Shown here: positions 54,464 to 62,352 of the stretch, one piece after another
Numbering within the stretch: the stretch's first letter is position 1
How the letters are laid out: every line of letters starts with the position of its first letter
NCBI GenBank assembly: GCA_963923455.1
Contig: CAWULT010000010.1
Location: forward strand, 1-64,000
Source: CAWULT01 sp963923455
Lineage (GTDB): Bacteria > Acidobacteriota > Vicinamibacteria > Vicinamibacterales > UBA2999
Reading direction: 5' to 3'
DNA length: 64,000 nt
Position numbers and translations under genes: made by a program
The notes under the pieces: generated by a model
Told to the model about the DNA's origin: nothing
Database searches by the model: none
What the model saw: the letters and a program-made list of their open reading frames with translations, nothing else

Positions 54464-54871
54464 ATGTACAGCGTGACCGTCCGCGACCACTTCATGATCG
54501 CCCACAGCTTCCGCGGCGAGGTCTTCGGCCCGGCGCAGAAGCTGCACGGCGCCACCTACGTCGTGGACGCGGAGTTCAAGCGATCCGCGCTCGACGGCAA
54601 CAACATCGTGGTCGACATCGGGCTCGCCACCACGGTCCTGCACCGCATCCTCGGCGAGCTGAACTTCCGCAACCTGGACGACGAGCCAGCCTTCCGCGGC
54701 CAGAACACCACCACGGAGTTCCTGGCGCGGACGATCTTCGACCGGCTGGCGAGGGCCATCGCGCGGGACGAACTGGGCGGGGACGCCGCGCACATCGAGT
54801 CGATCAAGGTCACGCTGGCGGAATCCCACGTGGCGACGGCGGCCTTCGAGGGCCGGCTCCGCCAGTCGTAG
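54464..54871 (+). CDS. 6-pyruvoyl-tetrahydropterin synthase / QueD homologue lacking catalytic residues
   Basis: 135 residues with the T-fold pattern of PTPS/QueD: FMIAHSFRGEVFGPAQKLHG, VVDIGLATTVLHRILGELN and NTTTEFLARTIFDRLA. Zinc ligands His14 and His28 remain, but the second His of HGH is Ala30, the catalytic Cys position has none, and the Asp-His of the LDH motif reads LNF. It therefore cannot use the standard PTPS or QueD chemistry. The substrate could be another pterin or an unrelated small molecule. It lies 19 bases after the MDR gene and 16 before the glycosyltransferase. Confidence 0.8.
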   Translation: MYSVTVRDHFMIAHSFRGEVFGPAQKLHGATYVVDAEFKRSALDGNNIVVDIGLATTVLHRILGELNFRNLDDEPAFRGQNTTTEFLARTIFDRLARAIARDELGGDAAHIESIKVTLAESHVATAAFEGRLRQS

Positions 54872-54887
54872 CCGCCCGGGGCTCCGC

Positions 54888-55949
54888 ATGCCGGCCGTCG
54901 TCCTGCTCGTGCCCGGTTCGATCGCGACGCGCACCGGCGGCTATGGCTACGACCGGCGCATCGTCGCCGGGCTGCGGGAGCTGGGCTGGCAGGTGACCGT
55001 CCGGGAACTGGACGGAAGTTTTCCCCGTCCGACGCCGTCCGCGTTGCAGGGGGCGGCCCGGGCGCTGGCGGCGCTGCCGGACGGGGCCGTTGTGCTGGCC
55101 GACGGCCTCGCCTACGGCGCGATGCCAGACGAGGCGCGGGCAGAGGCCGCGCGCCTGCGGATCGTGGCACTGGTGCACCATCCCCTCGCGGAGGAGTCGG
55201 GGCTCGACGCCTCCACGGCGCAGGCACTGGCCGCCAGCGAACGCGCCGCACTGGCGGCGGCGCGCCACGTCGTGGTGACGAGCCACCGTACGGCGGCCCG
55301 CCTGCCCGACTACGGCGTGACGCCCGATCGGATTTCGGTGGTCGAACCCGGGACCGACCCGGCGCCCCTCGCGCCGGGGTCTGGCGGTGAGGCGGTGCAC
55401 CTGCTCTGCGTCGCGTCACTGACACCGCGCAAGGGACACGCCGGCCTGCTGCGGGCGCTGTCTCGGCTGACGGCGCTGCCGTGGCGCCTGACCTGCGTGG
55501 GCGGCGCGCTGCATCCGCCGACGGCGGAGCGCCTGCGCGAATTGACAGCCACGCTCGGCCTGGCCGACCGCGTCACGATGGCGGGTGAAGGCGACGACGC
55601 CATGCTCGCCGCCGCCTACGCGGGCGCGGACGTCTTCGTGCTGCCGACGCTGTACGAAGGCTACGGTATGGTGGTGGCTGAGGCACTGGCGCGCGGCCTG
55701 CCCGTGGTCAGCACGCCGACCGGCGCCATCGCGGCTCTCGTCGGCGAGCACGCCGGGGTGCTGGTGCCGCCCGGCGACGACGCCGCGCTCGAGGCCGCGC
55801 TGCGCCGGGTGATCGGCGACCCGGCCCTGCGCGCCCGGCTCTCGGAGGGGGCCCGCCGTGTGCGCGCGCACCTGCCGACGTGGGCCGACGCGGCGTCGCG
55901 GATGGCCGACATCCTCACACGAACGGGGAGCGATGGCATTTTCACTTGA
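54888..55949 (+). CDS. GT4-family glycosyltransferase
   Basis: 353 residues, two Rossmann domains of GT-B type. The N-terminal acceptor domain starts GSIATRTGGYGYDRRIVAGL. The C-terminal domain has LLCVASLTPRKGHAGLLRAL (donor-binding Lys) and ADVFVLPTLYEGYGMVVAEALARGLPVV, the E(x7)E motif of GT4 retaining enzymes. It transfers a sugar from a nucleotide donor to an unknown acceptor. It is cytoplasmic with no signal peptide. The 3' end overlaps the methyltransferase gene by 17 bases, so the two are co-translated. Confidence 0.88.
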   Translation: MPAVVLLVPGSIATRTGGYGYDRRIVAGLRELGWQVTVRELDGSFPRPTPSALQGAARALAALPDGAVVLADGLAYGAMPDEARAEAARLRIVALVHHPLAEESGLDASTAQALAASERAALAAARHVVVTSHRTAARLPDYGVTPDRISVVEPGTDPAPLAPGSGGEAVHLLCVASLTPRKGHAGLLRALSRLTALPWRLTCVGGALHPPTAERLRELTATLGLADRVTMAGEGDDAMLAAAYAGADVFVLPTLYEGYGMVVAEALARGLPVVSTPTGAIAALVGEHAGVLVPPGDDAALEAALRRVIGDPALRARLSEGARRVRAHLPTWADAASRMADILTRTGSDGIFT

Positions 55950-56808
55950 GTGGCTGATGCTGCGTGAGCCGGCGGACCACGCGGCCCGCTCCGCCGCGCT
56001 GACCGCGCGCGTCGTCGACCACCTGGCACGCACGCGGGACCCCGAGGCGGTGACCGTGCTGGACCTCGGGGCGGGAGCCGGCTCGAACCTGCGCTACCTC
56101 GAGCCTCACCTGCCCGCGTATCAGCACTGGCTGCTGGTGGACCACGACGCCGAGCTGCTGCACGAAGCGAGTGGCTTGACGATGACGCACGGCCTGGCGC
56201 GGGGACTGTCGTTCATGACCGACGGCACGCGCGCCACGCTGCATGGGCGCGGCCGCCGCTGCCAGGTGCTGACCCGCGTGGCCGACCTCGCCGCGCTCGA
56301 CGACGCGGACCTCTTCGCCGGACGCACGCTCGTGACCGGCGCCGCGCTGCTGGACCTGGTGTCCGACGCGTGGCTCGAGCAGCTGGCGGCCCGCTGCCGC
56401 GCGACGCGCGCGACGGTGCTCTTCACGCTGACCTACGACGGCCGCATCGCCTGCGATCCCCACGACCCGGACGACGAGTTCGTCCGGCGGCTCGTGAACC
56501 GGCACCAGCACGGCGACAAGGGCTTCGGGCCCGCCGCGGGCCCGGACGCCACGGCCGTGGCGCGGGCATGCTTCGAGCGGGCGGGCTTCGACGTGCAGGT
56601 GGAGCCGAGCGACTGGGTGCTCGACCCGGGTGCGGCCGACCTGCAGCGACCGCTCATCGACGGCTGGGCCGGCGCGGCGCGCGAGATCGCCCCGGACGAT
56701 GCGGCGCGCATCGACGCGTGGCGCGACCGGCGCATCGCGGACATCGACGCCGGACGCTCGCGCCTCCGCGTCGGGCACCAGGACCTGGCGGCCTGGCCGC
56801 GCGAGTAG
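55933..56808 (+). CDS. Class I SAM-dependent methyltransferase
   Basis: 291 residues from ATG 55933 with a GGGGAG site; the open frame upstream lies inside the glycosyltransferase. Motif I is VLDLGAGAGSNLRYLEPH near residue 43, followed by LLVDHDAELL (ribose-binding acidic residue) and LLDLVSDAWLEQLA. No membrane helix. It overlaps the GT4 gene and ends the MDR-PTPS-GT4-MT run, probably methylating the sugar or core of the product (inference). It converges with the RibD-C-type reductase. Confidence 0.85.
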   Translation: MAFSLEWLMLREPADHAARSAALTARVVDHLARTRDPEAVTVLDLGAGAGSNLRYLEPHLPAYQHWLLVDHDAELLHEASGLTMTHGLARGLSFMTDGTRATLHGRGRRCQVLTRVADLAALDDADLFAGRTLVTGAALLDLVSDAWLEQLAARCRATRATVLFTLTYDGRIACDPHDPDDEFVRRLVNRHQHGDKGFGPAAGPDATAVARACFERAGFDVQVEPSDWVLDPGAADLQRPLIDGWAGAAREIAPDDAARIDAWRDRRIADIDAGRSRLRVGHQDLAAWPRE

Positions 56809-56895
56809 CGCGAGCGAGGCGCGGCTGTCCGCCACGAGCACCGGCCGCGCCCCGCCGCGGATCGTGCGCGACCCCGAAAGCCAGAGTGCCGCGCG

Positions 56896-57876
56896 TCAGA
56901 TGATGCGCGTGACGGGCGGCGTGACGGACGGGCTGGCGGGCGTGCTCGCGCTGGCCGTGAGATCGCAGTCGAACAGCACGTCGGTGCCCATGCGGAACAC
57001 GCGGTGACGCGGGCGGATGCAGTCGCGCAGGGCCAGCGGCCCCGGCAGGCGGATGGCCGGGCGGCCCTCGCCGATCACGAAGGGGGCAATCGCCACCTGC
57101 AGCCGGGTCAGCAGGTTCGCCTCCAGGAAGGCGGACACCGTGACGCCGCCTCCTTCCACGAACACGCGCGCGCACCCGCGCGCGCGCAGCAGCGCGAGCA
57201 GTTCGACGAGGTCCAGTCCGGACGGCCCGTCGCCCAGTCCGACGACCGTGGCCGTGCCGAACGACGTTTCGCCAGGCACCAGGCTCGACCGCGGGCAGAC
57301 GTAGAGCGTCGGCACGCCGGCGTCCTGGAACACCCGGTAGGTGGGCGACAACCGCCGGCCCGGGTCGAGCACCACCCGCAGCGGGTTCGGGCCGCTCACC
57401 TGCCGGGTCGTCAGCAGTGGGTCGTCGAACGCAACGGTGCCGGGACCCACCACGACGGCATCGCAGAGCGCCCGCAGCCGGTGCAGGTGCAGGATGTTCT
57501 CCTCGCCCGTCACGTACTGCGAGTCGCCGGACATCGTCGCGATGAAGCCGTCCAGGCTCTGCCCCAGATGCCCGACGGTGATCGGGTGTGCACGCGTCGC
57601 GCTGCAGATGGGCAGGTAGAGGTCGACCAGCGCGGTCCGCGGGTCGTCGGGCGGCAGCGTCGTGCGCCAGCCGGCGCCAGGCACCCACTCGAGCAGCGCG
57701 TCAGGATGTCCCGGCGGCAGCGCACGCAAGGCCGGGCCGTCGAGTCCGAAGGCCAGATGGCGGCCGCTGGCGGCGCACGCTTCGGCCTCACGAGCCGCGG
57801 CCTGCGCCAGCGTCCACGCCGACTCGGTGCCCCAGGGATCTGGCACGTCCGCCGGCTGCCGCATCTGTTGCCCCAT
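56896..57876 (-). CDS. RibD C-terminal / DHFR-like reductase domain protein with N-terminal extension
   Basis: 326 residues. The first ~95 have no recognised domain. The rest is the RibD-C/DHFR fold: ITVGHLGQSLDGFIATMSGD, CDAVVVGPGTVAFDDPLLTTR, NPLRVVLDPGRRL and ARVFVEGGGVTVSAFLEANL. This fold reduces pterin- or flavin-type intermediates with NADPH. Beside a PTPS homologue, a pteridine- or deazaflavin-related substrate is attractive but unproven. A perfect TATAAT box ends 10 bases before the ATG. It converges with the methyltransferase. Confidence 0.85.
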   Translation of the reverse strand: MGQQMRQPADVPDPWGTESAWTLAQAAAREAEACAASGRHLAFGLDGPALRALPPGHPDALLEWVPGAGWRTTLPPDDPRTALVDLYLPICSATRAHPITVGHLGQSLDGFIATMSGDSQYVTGEENILHLHRLRALCDAVVVGPGTVAFDDPLLTTRQVSGPNPLRVVLDPGRRLSPTYRVFQDAGVPTLYVCPRSSLVPGETSFGTATVVGLGDGPSGLDLVELLALLRARGCARVFVEGGGVTVSAFLEANLLTRLQVAIAPFVIGEGRPAIRLPGPLALRDCIRPRHRVFRMGTDVLFDCDLTASASTPASPSVTPPVTRII

Positions 57877-57886
57877 GTGCCTGCCG

Positions 57887-57894
57887 ATTATAGT
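57887..57894. promoter_or_regulatory. Overlapping -10 boxes for two divergent genes
   Basis: ATTATAGT gives TATAAT (57892 to 57887) on the minus strand and TATAGT (57889-57894) on the plus strand. The minus transcript would have a leader of about 3 bases; the plus transcript a leader of about 32 bases. The two promoters cannot be occupied at once. Confidence 0.5.
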
Positions 57895-57932
57895 GGTGTC
57901 GTGGCGTTCGTCCCGCCGGGATCCCCTCGCGC

Positions 57933-58682
57933 ATGAGCCGTCTCGACCGCGCCCTCGGGCTCGCGCGCTCCGTGGTGACCTACCACGCCATTCCGTTCCG
58001 CCAGCGCCGGATGCGCGCCCTCTACGGCACCTTCGTCGAGCCGGGCGACCTGGTGTTCGACATCGGCGCCCACGCCGGCAACCGCGTGCGGGCGTTTCGC
58101 GCGCTGGGCTGTCGTGTGGTGGCCGTCGAGCCGCAGCCCGATTTCGTCTGGATGCTGCGCTGGCTGCTCGGCCGGTCGCCCGACGTGGAGATCCTGCCGG
58201 CGGCGGTGAGCGAGACCGAAGGCACCGCCCGGCTCTCTGTGAGCGATCGCACCCCGACCGTCTCGACGCTGGCGCACGAGTGGCGCGAGGAGCGCGCCGA
58301 GGAGCCCGACTTCGCCGGCGTCGAATGGAATCGCCACATCGAGGTGGAGACCACGACGATCGACGCGCTGATCGCGCGGTTCGGCGTGCCGGCCTTCGTC
58401 AAGATCGACGTGGAAGGCGGCGAACTGGACGTCCTGCGCGGCCTGTCGCGGCCGGTGCCGGCACTCTCGTTCGAGTACCTGCCGCGCGCGCTCGGCGCCG
58501 CCGACGCGTGCCTGCAGCGGCTGCTGGAACTGGGACCGTACGAGTTCAACTGGTCGCGCGGCGAGACGAACCGCTTCGTCGCCACGTCGTGGCTGGACCA
58601 CCGGCAGCTGATCCGCCGCATCCGCGACGCCCACGAACAGCGCAACGGCGACATCTACGCACGCCTGCCGCCCCGCGACTGA
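57933..58682 (+). CDS. FkbM family methyltransferase
   Basis: 249 residues. The FkbM landmarks are VFDIGAHAGNRVRAFRALGC (motif I), VVAVEPQPDFVWML (acidic ribose ligand), LPAAVSETEGTARLSVS, and FVKIDVEGGELDVLRGL. Family members O-methylate sugars or polyketides. It is divergent from the RibD-C gene with shared -10 sequences, so it may serve the neighbouring glycosylation cluster. No signal peptide. Confidence 0.9.
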   Translation: MSRLDRALGLARSVVTYHAIPFRQRRMRALYGTFVEPGDLVFDIGAHAGNRVRAFRALGCRVVAVEPQPDFVWMLRWLLGRSPDVEILPAAVSETEGTARLSVSDRTPTVSTLAHEWREERAEEPDFAGVEWNRHIEVETTTIDALIARFGVPAFVKIDVEGGELDVLRGLSRPVPALSFEYLPRALGAADACLQRLLELGPYEFNWSRGETNRFVATSWLDHRQLIRRIRDAHEQRNGDIYARLPPRD

Positions 58683-58747
58683 TCGCGCGGGCAGCCCGGA
58701 CCGCGGCCTGCGCCGGACGCGGCCAGGCTCGGCACGATCCGCCGCCG

Positions 58748-59452
58748 CTAGTTCCCCGCCCGCACCCCGGCCAGGAAGCGCCGGATGCGCCGCGCGTTCG
58801 CGCCGAGGTCCCCGACGCCGACACGCGACGTCGACCGGACGTCGATGCGCGACCCGCCGTCCACGGGCCGGACGCGAATCACCACGTCGTCCTCGAAGCC
58901 GAACCAGAACGTGGTGTCCACGGCCTCGATGCGGCCTTCGACGGGCGCCGCCCCGGTCAGGCTCCATCCCAGCCCGCGTGCCGTCGCGAGCGCGCGGTCG
59001 AACGCCGCCGCGACCGGCATGGACAGCGTGACGGGCTGGATGTCGGGATAGGCACGCCGCTGCTGTTCGGCGACCGCCGCGCCCGGATAGTCGGACGGAT
59101 TCGCCGCGTTGCGGCGCAACGGTCGCGCCTGGACGAACGCGGGCGGATCCGCCGTATCGGTCGTGATGTCGTGGATCGGCGGCGCGCCCGCGGCCGCCAG
59201 CACCTGCGCGGACGGAATCGCCACGACGGTCAGGCCGAGCGCGATGCCGACCATGGCGTCGCGCCACCGGCCGGTCTTGAAGCCGGCCATGAGCGAGAGC
59301 GAGGCCCCCGCCAGCCCGTCGAGCAGGCCCGCGCCGAGCAGCGCGAAGCCCACGACGAACGGCCAGAGGCCGGCACGCGTACCGAGTGGACCGGCCAGCA
59401 GCAGCGCCGCACCCGAGCACGCGCAGATCACTCCTACCTTCAGCAGTGCCAT
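58748..59452 (-). CDS. DUF1499 domain membrane protein
   Basis: 234 residues. Three hydrophobic stretches lie in the N-terminal ~90 residues (ICACSGAALLLAGPLG, FVVGFALLGAGLLDG, GIALGLTVVAIPSA). The DUF1499 domain follows: PPIHDITTDTADPPAF, then PVAAAFDRALATARGLGW and FEDDVVIRVRPVDGGSRIDVRSTSRVG. The domain's function is unknown; it is widespread in Proteobacteria and marine bacteria. It converges with the FkbM gene. Confidence 0.85.
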   Translation of the reverse strand: MALLKVGVICACSGAALLLAGPLGTRAGLWPFVVGFALLGAGLLDGLAGASLSLMAGFKTGRWRDAMVGIALGLTVVAIPSAQVLAAAGAPPIHDITTDTADPPAFVQARPLRRNAANPSDYPGAAVAEQQRRAYPDIQPVTLSMPVAAAFDRALATARGLGWSLTGAAPVEGRIEAVDTTFWFGFEDDVVIRVRPVDGGSRIDVRSTSRVGVGDLGANARRIRRFLAGVRAGN

Positions 59453-59548
59453 CGTCGCCTCGTCCCACGGGCAAACTTACACGAAGGCCCTTGACTCTCC
59501 CTCGGTAGAGACGGTCTTCGCCCGCCTCCGGGCGGCGGCTCCGGCGCG

Positions 59549-60745
59549 CTACGGCGCGGGCTCGAGCTTCAGCAGGACGCCCGGGTTCTCGTCCGTCAGC
59601 AGGTAGACCAGGCCGTCCGGCCCCTGCCGCACGTCGCGGATCCGCTGCCGCAGATCGGTCAGCAGCATCTCGCGCCGCATCTCCTCGCCCTTCTCGTTGA
59701 AGACGATGCGCTGCAGGTGCCCCGTGTTGGGAATCTCGCCGAAGCGCATGGCGCCGACGAACGCGTTGTTGCGCCAGGCCGGGAAGCGATCGCCCGTGTA
59801 GACCATCAGCCCCGACGCCGCGATGGCCGGCATCCAGTACACGAGCGGGCCTTCCATGCCCTGCTGCTCGAAGCGCCCCTGCCACGGCCCCTCGTAGGAT
59901 CGGCCCATGCTCACCGCGGGCCAGCCGTAGTTGCGCCCGGCCTTGACGATGTTGATCTCGTCGCCGCCATTGGGGCCGTTCTCGCTGTTCCAGAGTTCTC
60001 CCGTGACCGGGTGCACGATGAGCGCCAGCGAGTTGCGGTGCCCCCACGAGTAGATCTCGGGCTTGAACTCGGGCCGGCCGACGAACGGATTGTCGGGCGG
60101 CACCGTGCCGTCGTCCCTGAGGCGGAGCACCTTGCCTTTGTGGACGTTCTTCTCCTGCCCCTGCCCCGCGTTGGCGCCGCCGCCCGACCCCGTCGTCATG
60201 TACAGCATGCCGTCGCGCCCGAACACGATGCGCGACGCGGAGCCGCCGGCGCCGTCCCACCACGGCTCGGCGACGAAGAGATCCTTGACGTCCTTGAGTT
60301 CCATGCCCTCGAGGCGGCCGCGGGCGAGCACCGTGGCCATCAGGCCGTCCTCGCGCCCCTTGTTGTAGGTGAGGTAGACGAAGCGGTTCTCGGCGAAGCG
60401 TGGATGAAGCGCCACGTCCATCAACCCCGACAGACGCTGCGCCTTCACTGCCGGAACGCCGCGGACGGGGGCCGGATCGAGCACGCCGTTCCGCAGCAGA
60501 CGCAGGCGGCCCGGCCGCTCGGTGATCAACAGGCCGCCATCGGGCAGCCAGGTCATGCTCCACGGGTTGACGAGACCCTTCGTCACGACGGACATCCGGA
60601 TCCTGACGCCCTCCGCGGCCTCGATGGTCCACGGTCCGTCGCCGAGCGGCGCGCGCGGAATGGCGAGCGGCGGCCCGCCACGGCCCTGCGCGAGCACGGC
60701 ACTGATGGATGCGACCACGAGAACGGCAGAAGCGGCGGCGCGCAT
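59549..60745 (-). CDS. PQQ-dependent aldose sugar dehydrogenase (YliI-like)
   Basis: 398 residues from ATG 60745, which has AGGAGGAAGAGC immediately upstream; the longer open frame is not needed. A signal peptide (1-20) sends it to the periplasm. The beta-propeller shows the family motifs: GLVNPWSMTWLPDGGLLITE, LSGLMDVALHPRF with the catalytic His, YLTYNKG, and SWGHRNSLALIVHP followed by ENGPNGGDEINIV (calcium/PQQ loop). It oxidises aldose sugars with pyrroloquinoline quinone. It is a single-gene unit. Confidence 0.92.
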   Translation of the reverse strand: MRAAASAVLVVASISAVLAQGRGGPPLAIPRAPLGDGPWTIEAAEGVRIRMSVVTKGLVNPWSMTWLPDGGLLITERPGRLRLLRNGVLDPAPVRGVPAVKAQRLSGLMDVALHPRFAENRFVYLTYNKGREDGLMATVLARGRLEGMELKDVKDLFVAEPWWDGAGGSASRIVFGRDGMLYMTTGSGGGANAGQGQEKNVHKGKVLRLRDDGTVPPDNPFVGRPEFKPEIYSWGHRNSLALIVHPVTGELWNSENGPNGGDEINIVKAGRNYGWPAVSMGRSYEGPWQGRFEQQGMEGPLVYWMPAIAASGLMVYTGDRFPAWRNNAFVGAMRFGEIPNTGHLQRIVFNEKGEEMRREMLLTDLRQRIRDVRQGPDGLVYLLTDENPGVLLKLEPAP

Positions 60746-60936
60746 GCTCTTCCTCCTGAGGCCGGGCTCACGACCGGGCGTGGGGATAGTAGCCCATCGG
60801 GCCCGCCACGCCGGGCCCGCTCGGCCGCGTCCGCCCGGCACTGGCCCGCGGCCGCCCGGCCGTGCCACCATCAGCGCTGCCCCGCCACCTGCGAGCCGCC
60901 ACCTGGCCGGCCGCGACGCGAGGCCGACCCGCCCGC

Positions 60937-61278
60937 ATGACGCTCGCCCTCGCCATCGAACCCCACGACACCCTCGTCGTCACGCTCAGGAACGGTCCCG
61001 CCGAGACGATCCTGTCCGTCCGCAACTCCGCGGCCGGGATGACCTCGCTGGAGCGGGCGGCGGCCGACGCCGCCGAGACGGGTTACGGCGAGTGCTTCTG
61101 GCCGAGCGTGGAAGGCGGCCAGTACTGGTGGATCTTCAAGCGCACCCACGACACGGTGGACGTGGTGGTGCTGTGGACCCGGGGAGGAGTGGCGATCTGG
61201 GAACACGTGTTCCGGGCCACGGACCAGTTCTCCTGGTTCCACGACCAGTTGACGGCGGCCATCGCACCGCTGAGGTGA
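60937..61278 (+). CDS. Small protein of unknown function
   Basis: 113 residues from ATG 60937; an open frame exists for 75 bases upstream but that part is Arg/Pro-rich. The wording GECFWPSVEGGQYWWIFKRT and VWEHVF-type (GVAIWEHVFRATDQFSWFHD) is Trp-rich and looks like a real folded cytoplasmic domain. No family is recognised. It lies upstream of tRNA-Pro on the same strand and divergent from the sugar dehydrogenase. Confidence 0.6.
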   Translation: MTLALAIEPHDTLVVTLRNGPAETILSVRNSAAGMTSLERAAADAAETGYGECFWPSVEGGQYWWIFKRTHDTVDVVVLWTRGGVAIWEHVFRATDQFSWFHDQLTAAIAPLR

Positions 61279-61312
61279 CGTCTGCGTGTAAGATCCGTGG
61301 AGCTTTCAGAGT

Positions 61313-61389
61313 CGGGGCGTAGCGCAGCCTGGTAGCGCACCTGCCTTGGGCGCAGGGGGTCGCTGGTTCGAATCCAGTCGCCCCGACCA
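61313..61389 (+). tRNA. tRNA-Pro (anticodon TGG)
   Basis: 77 bases with a complete cloverleaf: acceptor CGGGGCG/CGCCCCG, D arm GCGC...GCGC, anticodon stem CCTGC/GCAGG with loop CTTGGGC (anticodon TGG), and T arm CTGG-TTCGAAT-CCAG. The CCA end is encoded (61387-61389). A tyrosine recombinase gene starts 70 bases downstream, so the 3' end is the likely attachment site of the adjacent element. Confidence 0.97.
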
Positions 61390-61459
61390 TCTACAAGACA
61401 CACAGTGAGTTCCGGCGACCTGTCGGAGACACGCGGTCAGAAAGGACCCTCTGTCTCCG

Positions 61460-62350
61460 ATGGCGACGCTTGCCAGACTCTTCGACGACTTCCTCCGCGA
61501 ACGCACCTACATCCAGAACGTCAGCCCCAAGACCCTGGCCTGGTACAGCCAAGCCTGGCGTGCCTTTCTCTTGAGCCAGCCGCCCAGTCTGACGTCCCCG
61601 TCAGGGGCGCCCAGTCTTAGCCGAGCCGACTTGGAGCATTTCGTCAGGCACCTCCGGCAACGCGGCGTCCGGCCTGTCACATGTAACTGTTGGCTGCGGG
61701 CCCTGCATGCCTTCTGTCAGTGGTCGCACGAGACGGGCCACACCCCGAACCGCGTGCGGATTGCCTTGCAGCGGGTCGACCGTCCCGTCCTCCGCCCATT
61801 CAGCGACATCGAGCTTCGCCAACTCCTCCGATTTCGCCCGGTCAGCCTTGCCGAGTGGCGGGTGCATACCTTGGCGTCCACCTTGCTCGATACTGGCTGC
61901 CGGATGCAGGAGGTCTTATCGGCGCCCGTGCAGGCATTCGAATTGGACCACCTCCTACTCACCGTCCAGGGGAAGGGCCGCAAAGAGCGACGGGTCCCCT
62001 TCAGTCACCACCTCCGGAAACTCCTCGTGCAGTGGCAGCACCGACACCGCCAGGCGTGGCCCCCGAGTCCTTTTATGTTTCCGGCCCGTTCCGGGACCAT
62101 GTGGCATTACCGCAACGCCCGGCGGTCCTACTATGCGATGCTGCGCCGGGTGGGCCTGCCCCGACATGGATTCCACCACTTGCGCCACACCTTTGCGACG
62201 CACTACCTCCGGGCTGGCGGGGATATCGTCCGTCTGTCACTCATCCTGGGCCACACGGAAGTGAGCACGACCATGCGATACCTGCATCTGCTGACCGAGG
62301 ACCTGCAACGGCCTCACGAGGGGCTGTCGATTCTGACGCGCCTCCGATGA
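61460..62350 (+). CDS. Tyrosine recombinase / phage-type integrase
   Basis: 296 residues, usual for XerC/D-like integrases. A SAM-like core-binding domain (about 5-95, LRERTYIQNVSPKTLAWY) precedes the catalytic domain. The catalytic set is visible: Arg in DTGCRMQEVL, Lys in GKGRKERRVPF, HHLRHTFATH, the GHTEVSTT His, and Tyr in MRYLHL. It starts 70 bases after tRNA-Pro and is expected to integrate and excise the element at that gene. It converges with the next gene after 2 bases. Confidence 0.92.
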   Translation: MATLARLFDDFLRERTYIQNVSPKTLAWYSQAWRAFLLSQPPSLTSPSGAPSLSRADLEHFVRHLRQRGVRPVTCNCWLRALHAFCQWSHETGHTPNRVRIALQRVDRPVLRPFSDIELRQLLRFRPVSLAEWRVHTLASTLLDTGCRMQEVLSAPVQAFELDHLLLTVQGKGRKERRVPFSHHLRKLLVQWQHRHRQAWPPSPFMFPARSGTMWHYRNARRSYYAMLRRVGLPRHGFHHLRHTFATHYLRAGGDIVRLSLILGHTEVSTTMRYLHLLTEDLQRPHEGLSILTRLR

Positions 62351-62352
62351 CG

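Noticed and set aside
56810..56890. GC-rich inverted repeat between the convergent methyltransferase and RibD-C genes
   Set aside because: An 8-base pairing (GGCGCGGC with GCCGCGCC) exists, but with a long loop and no T tract it is too weak to call a terminator.
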